A program made the position numbers and the translations under genes. Shown here one piece after another: positions 27,537 through 39,199 of a DNA stretch of 51,638 nucleotides. Source of the DNA: Naegleria lovaniensis. Lineage: Eukaryota; Heterolobosea; Eutetramitea; Acrasida; Naegleriidae. The notes beneath the pieces were generated by a model. It had not been told where the DNA came from, did not search any database, and saw only the letters and a list, made by a program, of their open reading frames with translations. Position 1 is the stretch's first letter, and each line of letters starts with the position of its first letter. Where the stretch lies: NCBI RefSeq assembly GCF_003324165.1, contig NW_025407897.1:1-51638 (forward strand), read 5' to 3'.

Positions 27537-29213
27537 TTATTTTCTTGGAGGATTTGAGTGCTTTCGTCTGATGTTTGAACCGTACTTGTTGCCGATACTT
27601 TTAGAGGAAGATGAATTAGAACCACTACTGTTGGAGCTGCTACCAGTAGATCCTTGTTTTTTACCCTTATTATTGTTGGCACCAGAATTATTCTTTCCAT
27701 TTGGTCTTCGATTTGAATTTCCTTGTGGTCTTGAAGTGGATCCACTTCGATTATTGGCACCACCTCCTGATTTTTGAGATGAAGTATTCTTCTTCGAACC
27801 ATTTCTCTTGAACAACTCCATTCCAGATTTCACATCTCCAATGGCACTATTAGTGGAATGAGCTGTAGAAAGTTTGGAGATGAGAGAAGTTTTTCTGACA
27901 TTGGAAACGACCTTTTTCGCATTGGTAGCTACTCTTCGAATGTTCTTCATGATGGCTGCTCGATTCTTGACAGCACTTGTGGCTTTGGTTAATGTCGTTT
28001 TCAATGATTTGAAATTTTTTGGAAGTTTTGCAACATTCAACAGACCAATGGATTTGGCAACACCATGAAGACCAGTAACACCAGCAACCAAGTTAATACT
28101 TCTCTTAACAGCAAGATATGCTATTATTTCAACATATCAATTTTCAAACATGTCAGTAATCATTTTTCACAGGACAAAAAAAACATGAAAACTCGCTTCC
28201 ATCTTTCACAATTACTTACGCTTGGACTTGACCACAGGAGCAATCTTCTTGGCCACCTTTGCCTCAATAGGTCCCAACTTTTTTTCAGAAAAATTCGAAA
28301 CTCCTGTTCCCACGGTCGATGCCGCTTTGGCCGCCCTTTCGAATCCCCACTTTTGCAACTTTTGTGAAGCCGTTCCTGAAAGCCATTTTCCAGCTTTTGA
28401 AATTGAAGTCGAATAAGTTCCAATTCCATCGACAAAGTTCATGACATTACTGGCAACTCCAATGGCAGGTAAAATGAAGAGAGTTTTTGCTTCTTGGTTG
28501 TTGGATGAACTTTCCAAAGAGACAGAAGGAGGTTCTTGTTTTTTGACAGCATTCAAATAGGAAAGTGAAGAAACCATTAATTCAGCACTTGGATTGGCAG
28601 CTTTGCTTGTCAAGTCACGAGTGACTGCTAAAAGTTGAGTTTTGAATTCTTGTTGGGCTTGAGTGAGGCCTGAGTTTGGAATGGCGTCATGGATCTATTG
28701 AGAAGCGTTTTCAAATGTACGTTTAATATTCATTGACATTTGGCATGTAAACAATTTATATAAATAGAACACCAATAACAATACCTTTTTCACTTCATTC
28801 GCAAATTGCAACAAACTTTCAGCAATTTCTGTAGCCATCTTACTTGAAACAGCATCATGAACTTGAGTGGCAATTTCTTTTGTTGTTGAATCCAATCGAA
28901 CTTGTTCTGGTTGTTGTGAAGAGATTGAAGACGAGGTTTCTTCTTGTTGAGAGCTTGTCATTGGAGTACTTTCCTCTTGAGATTTTGATGAAGAAGAGGA
29001 TGTAGAAGAGGTGGATGAAGAGCGTTTACCGGCACCGTTCACATTTACATTGACAATTAACTCGACTCCACCATCACGACGATGACGAACAGAGACATCT
29101 CGAGCCAAAGTGAAAGTCAAGAAAAGGGATAACAAGAGAAGTAATTGAATGAGAGTGGACACCTTGAAGAGGCGCAGAGTCCCACCTGATGTTGTTTTCT
29201 TGGGATTTATCAT
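27537..29213 (-). CDS. Secretory-pathway low-complexity protein of unknown function (three exons, 495 aa)
   Basis: Exons in coding order are 29213-28785, 28694-28220 and 28120-27537. The intron donors are GTATTG (phase 0) and GTAAGT (phase 1). The frames join cleanly at both junctions. Residues about 16-37 are a signal peptide or anchor (FKVSTLIQLLLLLSLFLTFT) followed by a basic RHRRDG segment. Ser/Gln tracts follow, then a helical central part (ATQVHDAVSSKMATEIAESL) and an Ala/Gly-rich stretch (PAIGVASNVMNFVDGIGTYS). The C-terminus is rich in Lys, Asn, Ser and Gly. I recognise no domain. Secretion or membrane anchoring is the only property the sequence supports. Confidence 0.72.
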
Positions 29214-29501
29214 GATGGCGAAACGAGTGTTGACACCAACTGACAGCTGTCACTTTTTTTTTTGAGATGGGTCAGACTTTACCTTTCCTCGCGCACTGGA
29301 CTATTTCCAGCCAGGTGTGCCATCATCTTTCGTTTCCTTCCATTGTGGTACCCTTGTTCCTTCAAGATCAACCTATGAGAGATCTTGTCATGAATTGAAT
29401 TTCACACTATGCGCAGGAGGACCAAACATCTAAGATTTTGAAACATCAAAATAAAAGTGAATCGAATTATTACATGCAATTTTTTCACTTTCCAAAAAAA
29501 A

Positions 29502-31172
29502 ATGTCGAATCAACCGAATCCAACAAATCAAACAAATCAAACAACAAGAAATTCTCTTCCACTTTCTGGAATTACAGTATTCGATTTGTCTCGACTCTAT
29601 CCAGGTCCATTATGTGCTCAATTATTGCAAGATTTAGGAGCACTAGTGATTAAAATTGAAGATCAAAGTGGAGGAGACCCGACGAGATATTTCCCTCCAT
29701 TGATGAAAGAGTAGGTGTTTGGGTTGTTGTTGTTTGGTGAGATGAGGATTATTGATGATGATGATTGCTGAAAATAATATTTTTGGATATATTTGGAAAT
29801 TTAAAATCTTTGGATCGAAAAATAATTAATGATTTTTTGAACAATAGAGAGGAGGATTCTGAAAAGAATAGTAGTTATCTCTTTCATTGTTTTAATAGAA
29901 ACAAAAAATCAATTGCTTTGGATTTTAAACGAAAAGATATTTCACAAATGTTAAAAAAGATTTTATTTCAAAAGGAATTGTTTGGTCATGAAACACCGAG
30001 TGGTGTGAGAGTTTTAATTGATAGTGCTCGACCTGGAAAATTAGAACAATTGCTTGGAATTAAACATGTGAGTGAATTATGGGAGGAATTTCCAGCGCTT
30101 GTCATTTGTCGAATTTCTGCATTTGGACAAGATGTGAAAAAATATGGAGATATTCCAGCTCATGATATGAATACTGTTGGAGCAGCTGGTAAGTGGTTCG
30201 TAGAGAGTATATTCTCTGTTCGGGAGTCTGACTTTGAATGATCTTGGTGATATTTCATAATTTCCATTTTTAGGAATTTTCAACATTTCTGGAGACGTTT
30301 CTGAAAAGAATTCCGGATTGAAACCTCTTCCTATCCAACTCTCAGATGTCATGACTGGTTACAGCTCTGCCTTACAAGTAACTTCTCTCATTCGAAAATT
30401 AGAATCCATTCTTCAAAATCCAATTTTCACACAACAAGAAAAAATCGAATTATTGAAACAAGTGAATCGACAAATTGATGTCTCCATGTTTGACAACGCC
30501 ATTGCCACGATTCAAATGTCTCTCACGCTACAACTCAACGGATATGAAGAAATGGCATCCAATGGAAGACACGTCCTAGCTGGTTCCATATTAGGATATA
30601 ATATTTATCCAACTAGGGAAGGATTATTATCGGTTGGATGTTTGGAACCACATTTTTGGAAAGCATTTCTCACAGTATTATCTCGATATGAAACCATTCA
30701 TTCGTGTCCACAACAAGAACAATTCAAAGATTCTGAACGACCATCCAACAACACCATTCCACAACAAATTCATTCCCAATCATCCACTCGAATTCTTCCT
30801 CTGACCAAATATACTTCTCCTCAATATTTATTTTCCAATGATTCTGAATTGAAAAGTCGTATTACAAAAATTCTGACAACAAAAACAGCATGGGAATGGG
30901 AAGAAATTTTCACACAACACTGTGCAAGTTCTGAAAAGTTGCCAGTCACGAAAATTCGAACATTGCAAGAAATTGATCGAGAATTATTGCGGGAACGAAA
31001 TATGATTGCGAATATGGATCAGAAGAAACAGCGTTGGATTGTTAAAAATGCATTGGATTATTCGTCATTGTTGAAAAACACAACTTTGGACCATTCTTTG
31101 CAAGATGATCATCATCAACGAGGACCTCAATTAGGAGAACATAATGCCATGTTCCTCTTCTCCAAATTGTAA
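29502..31172 (+). CDS. AMACR: Alpha-methylacyl-CoA racemase / CaiB-BaiF family CoA-transferase (three exons, 482 aa)
   Basis: Exons are 29502-29710, 29848-30188 and 30274-31172. Introns start GTAGGT (phase 2) and GTAAGT (phase 1). It interconverts R and S 2-methylacyl-CoA for branched-chain lipid breakdown in mitochondria or peroxisomes, if a true racemase. The sequence has DLSRLYPGPLCAQLLQDLGA at the N-terminus, FNRNKKSIALDFK, and the three catalytic positions of AMACR: His (AHDMNTVGAAG, about 175), Asp (QLSDVMTG, about 208) and Glu (VGCLEPHFWKAF, about 308). A C-terminal PQLGEHN matches the family's GQHN. An Asn/Gln/Thr-rich leader of 20 residues precedes the domain. No clear C-terminal peroxisomal signal is visible (it ends FSKL). 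Residues 330-360 are a low-complexity insertion. Confidence 0.87.
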
Positions 31173-31310
31173 TATTTTTTTGTGACTTTTTCAAGTTTCA
31201 ATTTGAAGTTTCAATTTCACAACTTAAAATAAATCAAGAAAAATAAATTCACAAAAACAATGAAAAAATTGAAAACATTGTTCACAACAACAACCTTCAA
31301 TCATTGAAAC

Positions 31311-32111
31311 ATGCCCTCTCTCTTTCAATCTCTCCCCAAAGAGTCTTTTCAACAACAAACTTTGAATTATCTCAATTCTGTACCCATTCGAAAACATGTC
31401 ACTGCAGCTACTACCGACGACTGTGTGGTGGTCTATCAGGCATACAATCCAGAAATTGCACAACATGCAGTTTCGCATCAAACCTTTGAAAATTGTTCCA
31501 AGTTTAGCATGACTCGAATGACTTGGATCAAAACAAATTATTTGTGGATGATGTATCGGAGTGAGTATGCCACGAGTAAAAATCAAGAACGGATATTGGC
31601 ATTGTTTATTGATAAGGAATATTTTGAAAATTCAATATTGGGTGAGTTGATATATTCGAATTTCAATTTATTATTTATTATTTTTTTTATATGAATTTAA
31701 ATTTATAATAATTGTAATATTATTATTTTGTATTTATATAAATATTTAGGAAATGGAATTTGTAGTTATTTCTATTACGGATTAGACCAAGTCTATGGCA
31801 GTGAAGAGGAATGGAAGAAGTTAATGGATCAACAAAAACATGCCAACACTTGTGTGCGAGTTCAATGGGATCCCTACCACGATCCCTCCGGAAATAAATT
31901 ACCAGAAGTAAGGGCCATTCAAATCGGATTGAAGGGTGACATTGTCAAGGAAATGCTTTCTCAACATAAAGTGAAAAAAATTGAGGATATTACTTCGTAT
32001 GTGAGGGAACAACATGAACATTGGAAGCAAACGGGAGATTTAAGCATTCCAGTGGAGAGATTGTATTCGATCGAGAATGAGGAAATTAAAAGAAAATTGG
32101 CGATTATGTAA
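31311..32111 (+). CDS. DUF4291 family protein (two exons, 230 aa)
   Basis: Exons 31311-31641 and 31750-32111 are joined over a 108-nt intron (GTGAGT...TTTAG, phase 1). It has the family hallmarks SMTRMTWIKTNYLWMMYRSE, NQERILALFID, VRVQWDPYHDPSGNKLPEVR and IQIGLKGDIV. Its length fits the family. The domain occurs in bacteria and scattered eukaryotes, and its biochemical role is not known to me. It follows the AMACR gene by 138 bp on the same strand. No signal peptide or membrane segment is present. Confidence 0.88.
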
Positions 32112-32330
32112 ATTATATTCATTCGCGAACAACGACAAAGTTTGATTTGACAATAAAAGGAAATGAAAATATTACAAAAAAGTAACGTTCCGAATGGAGT
32201 ACGCTTAGAATTCAAAATTGAAAAAAAAGCTCGTACTAATTGTGGACACACCTTTCTTGTCAAGACAACATGTTTAAAAGTTCAAAATTTAATGAGCGAA
32301 TCACATGCATGACAATGACAACAAAACTCA

Positions 32331-35246
32331 CTACACATGATGAGTTACAACAGGATCTGTGGAAAAGGCAACTGCTTCCAAATCATTTTGCAAGGAATCG
32401 ACCAGTGTCGAAAATTGAATACTCGATTGCAAATTATCAACAGAAATGCCCTTCTTGTGTAGTATTTGTGTAATTTCATTCACAAGTCCATCATAGTAAG
32501 CGGATGGATTTTTCAAATGTCTTTTGAGTAAATTAATTCCTCTCAAATCATGAGCTAAAATTTCATAATAATCGATCTGACCAATCATGCTGCCATCCAA
32601 TGAAGTAATTCCAGTGTTGTAGGCACTTCGTTGACCTGCTTCAATGGCACGAACGATATGAAGATGAACTCTGGCAGCCAATGCAACATAGCTAATCATA
32701 TCAATGGAACAGAATGGATATAAATCTGTGTAGGTTGTGTACGTAACTCGCAATGCACATTCTTCAATGAGATCTTTTCGTTGTCCAGCTTTTGTGAGAA
32801 TGGCAATTTTCAATCCATTCGAAATAAACAAGTAGACTAAATCAATTTTAGAAAATGGTTTCGAGTTTGCTGTTTTCGTTAACATGTTACTCTGTGCATA
32901 CATTAATTTAGTCAAGGTATCAATCACGTCTAACATTTCTTGATAATTGTGTTCGGTAATTTCCTGTGAAACAAGATCATGAAATTCAGGAGGAAGTGAT
33001 TGTCCAGTAGAGAGAGTATACATTTGTGGAATTTGCTTAATCATGTCCATCACATTACCAGAATAGTCATTAGAAATTCGATTGTTACATGTGGATATTT
33101 TAGCATAGGCATGAGCTCTTTTAAGGAGTTGAGCTCGATCGTCCAATGCATTTTCATTTGCAAGTGATTCCAAATAAAATTCACAACATTGTAAGAAAAA
33201 TTTGGCAGTCTTCAAATCATGATTCAAAGATTCCACAAATGACATGTAACAAAAAGCAGTAGCTACATAAAAATTAGAGTGATGACAAAACACGGTTGAC
33301 AATGCGTGACGTGCTTCAAGCATAGCTCGAGCTGCATCTTCAATTGTTCCACATCGTTGTTCAACAAGTGCTCGAATGACTGTAAATAACACTTCCACTT
33401 CTCGCTTATTTGGAGTTCCTGGAGGACATTTTTGTTCATCCAAATAATATTCGAGTTCGTCACGAGAAAACAATGGAAAATCAGCAGCCAAGCAAGTGAA
33501 ATAAATATCCACAATTTTAGATTTTGCACGATTTGGAATGACAGGCATATAGGGTGTCAAATTTGATGATGATTTAGATCGATTCTTCTTTTTCTTCTTT
33601 TTCTTTTGTTGTGGTTGAGAAGTATTCCTCTTGGGAGTGCGATATGTACACTCCACTCCTCTTGAAACACATTTTGTACATGATGGCAGTCTCTTGTCAC
33701 ACTACGTATATCATGAAAGTTAAATTTAATCCTCTTGTGCAATTCTACATGTAGAAACACAAACCTTTTTATGAAGCTGTCTGCATTGCACACAGGCAAT
33801 AGGATGGAATTCACATTCATCCTCTGCATTCGTATGGTCATCAGAATCGTCAGAGGAGTCTGAATCTCCCGATGAATATTGCTGCAATGGTGGCAAAATG
33901 CCACTGTAAAATATTTGCTGTGAAGAGTGAGTCATTTGTGGATTACTAGGAGTAATTGAAAGATTATTTTGAGGTGATGAATACCCGTATTGTTGTTGAT
34001 GAGGTGATGATTGATTGGATGAAGGCATATTGGAGGTCATGGTGACACTTGTTGGTAGAGATGCAACATGTTGATGGCCTGCATCCAAACTTCCAGTGTC
34101 ACTTGTCATTAGAGATAACAGCGAAGAGGAAGAGGATGATCCTGATGAATACGTGCCCATGTTGGTACCAAAATTACCACTTGTAGAACCGTGCATGCTA
34201 TTTGTCATTATTTTTTGATTTGACGGCGAGTTGGTTGTGGTTACGTTCGAGAGGTGATGAACGTGGAATTGTAGTTGTTTGTTGGTAATACCATGGCCAC
34301 TATTGGATTTGTTTTGTAAAGTAGTATTCCTAGAAGTAGTTACACCGGTGTTTGTAGTCATCATCATTGGATGATCTGAAACAATGTTCCCATGATTACT
34401 CCACAAAATGGCGTTGGAATTGCCATTCGTGTTGTTGTATAAAGTAGGATGAGGTTCATTTGTGTATGACATCTGACCGTTATTGCCAACATGCATGTTG
34501 TGGTAATTTGTTTGAGATTGTGTTGGATTTATGTTTGACAGAATTGTGCGCTGTTGTTGATGCATCTTTGTCGAGGATGATCCTCCAAATTTTGATACAG
34601 TCAAATTTGCTTGTTGTTGCATCTGATCTAACATCATATCCAATAAACTTGAAGTATTGCTATTGTTGACATTACTTCCCAGAATAATGGTATTAGCCGA
34701 TAATACAGATGACGACGAGTAGGACATGGGATAACCGTTTTGTTGTTGTTGCATCAAATTTTGGGAGTCATTTGTCGTGCCACTTCTCATCTCAAAAGGA
34801 TTTGAGTGTGGTGGAGATATATATCCTTGTTGTTGTGGAATGGAAAGAACTGAATGTGATGGAGATGCCGTTCTGTTCTCTGTTTTAGTTGGCAGCAGTG
34901 TCACGCTCGGCTGTGAGGAGAGATGATGAGTGGATGAAATACCATCGTCGCTGTTATTGCTATTACCCCTACTCGTCATGGTGTTGGTCATGTTACTCGC
35001 TGTAGAAGTATTCATTGCATGAGTTGGCGAGGAGGGAAGAGGAGACGAATTATTTGTCCTAGATGACATTTCAGAATCTTGTGAAAAAGGTATCGACTGG
35101 ATGAGAGAGATCTCTCTTGGCAAAGAATCCAAGATTGAAAATTGGGAGGAATCAAGGAGTCTGGCCAGTGAGTTACTTGTTGTGTGAATCACTATCGAGT
35201 AAATGTGTGAGTGGTCTCTTGTTTTTTTCTTGAAAGAAAACCCCAC
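32331..35246 (-). CDS. Zn2Cys6 (fungal-type binuclear zinc cluster) transcription factor
   Basis: Exons in coding order are 35246-33765 and 33701-32331, with a 63-nt intron (GTTTGT...CGTAG, phase 0). The preferred start is Met 35069, after an unremarkable leader, giving 891 residues. An upstream Met at 35246 is in frame. Residues 1-420 are Ser/Asn/Gln/Thr-rich with an acidic stretch (SSGDSDSSDDSDDHTNAEDE). The cluster has Cys at 426, 429, 436, 443, 446 and 453, spacing C2-C6-C6-C2-C6, as in Gal4-type factors. The intron falls exactly between the HKK at 433-435 and C436. A Lys-rich stretch and a helical region follow (VDIYFTCLAADFPLFSRDEL...), similar to the fungal middle homology region. It is a nuclear DNA-binding regulator, target unknown. 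Confidence 0.87.
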
Positions 35247-35848
35247 AATTTACATGTTGGTGATGATCACCCATAATTCTTCCTTGTTCATGCTACAAAA
35301 GTAGTGGTATTATGCGATTGGGATTTGAGGGGAGACAATAGGACGACGAGTCAAGTAATCCGAAGATGTGGCGCTCAAATACGAGGCCAACACACAATGT
35401 TTAAAAGGTTTGACACTTGCGAGGTTCTTTCAAATTTGAATAGCCACAAGGGATGTCATTGTGATGTTAGTTTGATGTCTGAAACCCATATGCCAATTTC
35501 ATGTTGTGGATCCAAACAAGTACATGAAATAGAATGCTAATCATACTACTTGAGGAGTGGAAACCACCACAAAAGGTGGTGCATCCATTATAAATTCTAT
35601 GACTTCAAAATGCATTCTGAAGAATCAACAAACAAACACTGCATTCTTGGACAAGCAACCGGAATCACTACTCAGAAATATCTTTCGTCAAGTGATTGTT
35701 GGATCACGTGCCTCGTTTGTCAAGAGAGCACACAAAAAGGATATCCAGGAACGGGCCCGATTATGTGCCAAACATGAATCTCCTCTCGAACTACATTCCA
35801 ATCCGACAAATTTACTCCGCCGACACTGCAAGAATTCAGTTGTATGGC
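35247..35848. other. Region between the zinc-cluster gene and the cullin gene; possible small ORF
   Basis: About 600 bp lie between two minus-strand genes and must contain the zinc-cluster promoter. A plus-strand frame with ATG at 35599 runs to 35934, overlapping the 3' end of the cullin gene. It encodes a basic, partly helical peptide including LLRNIFRQVIVGSRASFVKR. No family is recognised and the overlap argues against it, so it is noted but not called as a gene. Nothing else was recognised. Confidence 0.3.
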
Positions 35849-38800
35849 TTAGGCCAAGTACTGATACCAATTCGAGTCGTCGTTCACTCGTTTCATGTAT
35901 TCTTGTTGAAGAAGGGAGTCAATGGCTCTTTTGATATCTACAGTTGTTGGTTTGAAGGTTGGAGAAAGTTGTGTGAGCAACAAGTTCACGAGTTGCTTGT
36001 GCTCAATGAGCTTTCGTGCTTTCAAGATTCTCACAATGGCTGCTTGGATGACATATCGTCGATCTTCTTGAATTTGTGAATAAATTTTGTCATTCAATGG
36101 GTTATCTCTTCCAGTATTTTCGTGGTATTGCTTGATGGTGTATTGAAAGAGAGCAATTTTGTTCTTCTTACTGTTGAAATTTTCATTAATTTGGATGATT
36201 GAGTTTCGGTCGAGAGTTGAATGACCTGAAGAATGTTCAATATCAAATAATTTCAACGAGTGCAAAGGTGTGAATACTTGAATAAATTCATCCAATTCAA
36301 GACCAGTCTCATCTAATAATTGTTGAACAGTCCACTTGATAGTAGACACGTCTTCTGGTGTCGATTCATTGGAAGATCCATGCATTTTGTTGAATGGAAG
36401 CAACAATGCAAGCTGAACCATGGAAACGTTGAATTCATAGTAGGGTGATGACGACTTCATAAAGTATCCTCGTACCACTCCTTTGGATAAAATATTGAGC
36501 CATGTTAAATGTCTACCGGAGTGTTGATTGGCATAGAATTTGGAAAAATCGTTCATACGGTCAACAATTACATGAGGTACAATAAACTTGTTGTTTCTGC
36601 TTGGAGACATCAGGGAAGATACTTGCAAGGGCCAATATCCTCGAGTTAAAACAGTGCACGACAAGTGTATCTTGTGTGTGTTGGTTGAGGGAGTTTCATT
36701 TTCATGCTGCTTAAATTGTTCGTTCAAATTTCTTGCAACATCCAAGTCATTGATCACTTTATACTGGTCATATCGAAATCACATTAAATCTATGCCACTT
36801 ACTTGTTTGAATTTTGTAAATATGACTAAATGGACACACTTTTTTCAACTTGTTGATCATTATCAACTCTGTTTCTTGTTGAGATGTGTCGCCCTCTGAT
36901 GAAAAGATGAGCAGTCTTCTCGACAGAAATACCTTGTAAAATTGAACAAAAACGTCCATGTCGTTCAATAATGTGCAAATCATAACACAACGATCTAAGC
37001 CATCTTCTAAATTAGAGTCATCCATGGAGCTGGAGGGAAGGGCTGTTTTTGAATTGGCTTTCAACAAATGGTTGGTATACCTGGCCAAACTTTCTGCACT
37101 TCGTATGCTTGCATTGGTTTGATAGACGGGAGGATTGTTGAAAATTTCTTTGAATGCCTTATCTTTTGTCACATTTAGATCAAAGTTACCTCCAAAGATA
37201 TTCTTGACAATGTTTCCAAATTTCAAATAATTTTCAATAAATATTTCAATGAACAATATTGAATCAATGTTGTCTTCAGCACAATTTTCAAATTTAGATT
37301 TTAGCTCATTAGAAATGTCCACAAGTACTTTGTCTCGTAACTTGCTTGAAAGCACATTAAATGCATTCTTGCGCGTTGATTTCATGATCAGCTTGAACAG
37401 TAATTCTAACTCGTGTGTAAAATGTTCAACATCATTCAACCATTGATCAATCTCACTGAACAAGAAATCCTTGGATGATGACATGGATTGAGTTGGTAAC
37501 GGAGATCTCGGAGACCTTTCAATTATAGTGTCATTAGTGATGTTAACCATGTTCATTCCCTCTACAAATGTGTCAACACAAATCTTGGTTAGAGTATCCT
37601 TGGAACTTGCGTTGATATAATGTAAAATTATTTTGTTACTTTCTTGGTCAATTCGTGTTAAGGCATGTTTGATGTAGGTTCGTACAGCCTGGTCTGAGGC
37701 TATCAGCAACTGTGATATCATAGATGAAACTTCACTAGCGTAATATTCAACACTGCTGTGAAGAAGGAATCGCTCAAAATCGATGGTATAAAAGAGCGGG
37801 TAGTATGCAACTCGTTTTTTTGAGCCTCCTTTGTAGTGATCATTTTTCACTTCGGTAAACAGAGAGTTGTAATAATCTCCAATAAATGGCTGTAGCTTTG
37901 AATTGAATCCTTCAAGAGATGTCAAATGCAAATACTTGATATTGAAATAGTAATCCTCTTCAATGTCCAAGCTTAAATCTACAAAGGATCGAATTACCGA
38001 TTTAAGAAGTGGATAGTATTCGTCTACGGATGAAGAGAGAGCTGCTTTCGATCTCAGTGGTGAGTGTGCATTTCTGTCTTTCTCGATTGCTTGCAACACA
38101 GTGTGATATAGTATATATTTGTCAAAATAGATAACCTCTTCTGGTAGTGGTGAATTTTCATCTGCATCTTGTGTTGGTGGGCTTTCAATTTCATTAGTTG
38201 CAACAAAATGTCTTTCAATATTTACAAAATCCTGGTTGTTCTTGTGATTGCTGTCACATCTTTCAAAAAAGAATTCTCTCCAAAGTAAGTAACAAGTCGT
38301 TCTGGTGTGGTAGACATGATTACTTTCGCTAAAATGTTTGATGAGTTTCAAATTTACAGGAGAAACATTGTTCTTGTCGCTAGTATTGGGTGATTGTCTA
38401 TTAGACTTTCGTTTACATTCCATGTCGTTTATCCAATCTGTGTTGAGGTAATGAAATACCTTGTTCATAAATTCACAAGAAATTACAAAATTCTTCCAAG
38501 ATTCTGAATATTGTTTCAACAATGAAAAACCTCTCAAATCTTTCAGTCTTTGTCCAATTAATTCTTGTTGAATAAATCTAGCAATTAATCTCTTAAACAT
38601 AAAATATAGAGTACATGGTTGAATATCACCTTCTTGCGGAATAACCGTTGCATGAGGATTTTGTGCCAACACTCTTTGGTCAGGTAATTCATAACATTGG
38701 CAAGTGCTTAGTTTATATACAATATTATGCAATTGTTCAATGTCATGAGTCAATTTTGCTTTCAAAGGATCGAACAAAATTTTCCACAAATCTCGTTCCA

Positions 38801-39143
38801 AGCTTTCCCACAAGGCACTAAAATTAACAGCTTTAATTGCGAGCGAGGGTCTACTTCTCCTCATCAATCCCGAATTATTTCTATTCCCTCCACCACGATT
38901 AATAACTGATGATGAAGCATTACCACTTCTCGGATTTACTCCACTATTCTGAAGAGGATGATGAATGTTATTATTATTTCTTGGATGGGTAGTTTCATCA
39001 TCTCTATTTCCAGCAGCAGAGTGAGATCTTCTCCGTTCGCTCATTTTTTGCAACGATGTCTTCTTCAAAGAGAACGTTGTTTGGATCATCATCTCGAAAG
39101 GATTCAAGAGTAAGAAAAGTCTCTTGGATTTCATCTTCATCAA
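35849..39143 (-). CDS. Cullin, scaffold of a cullin-RING ubiquitin ligase (two exons)
   Basis: Exons in coding order are 39143-36803 and 36756-35849, joined by a 46-nt intron (GTAAGT...AAAG, phase 1). This restores the cullin pattern Y-K-I-Q-T-M-I-N-D-L-D-V-A-R. The likely start is Met 39044, directly after an A run (1,049 residues), although the frame opens further upstream. The N-terminal 70 residues are Asn/Arg-rich. Cullin-repeat helices follow, then the cullin homology region (SRRLLIF...MINKLKK). The C-terminal winged helix carries the neddylation motif DRRYVIQAAIVRILKARK and the family ending YQYLA. At over 1,000 residues it is longer than typical cullins (about 750-800), mainly through insertions in the N-terminal half. 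Which subfamily it belongs to is unclear. Confidence 0.87.
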
Positions 39144-39199
39144 TAATGATGAGTCTTGTGAAGAATTGTTGAGTTAATAATTACGAAAAAGAAAAAAAA

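Noticed and set aside
35304-35540. 78-residue plus-strand frame upstream of the zinc-cluster gene
   Set aside because: It lacks an ATG context like that of neighbouring genes, has odd composition and no domain, and lies in the likely promoter.
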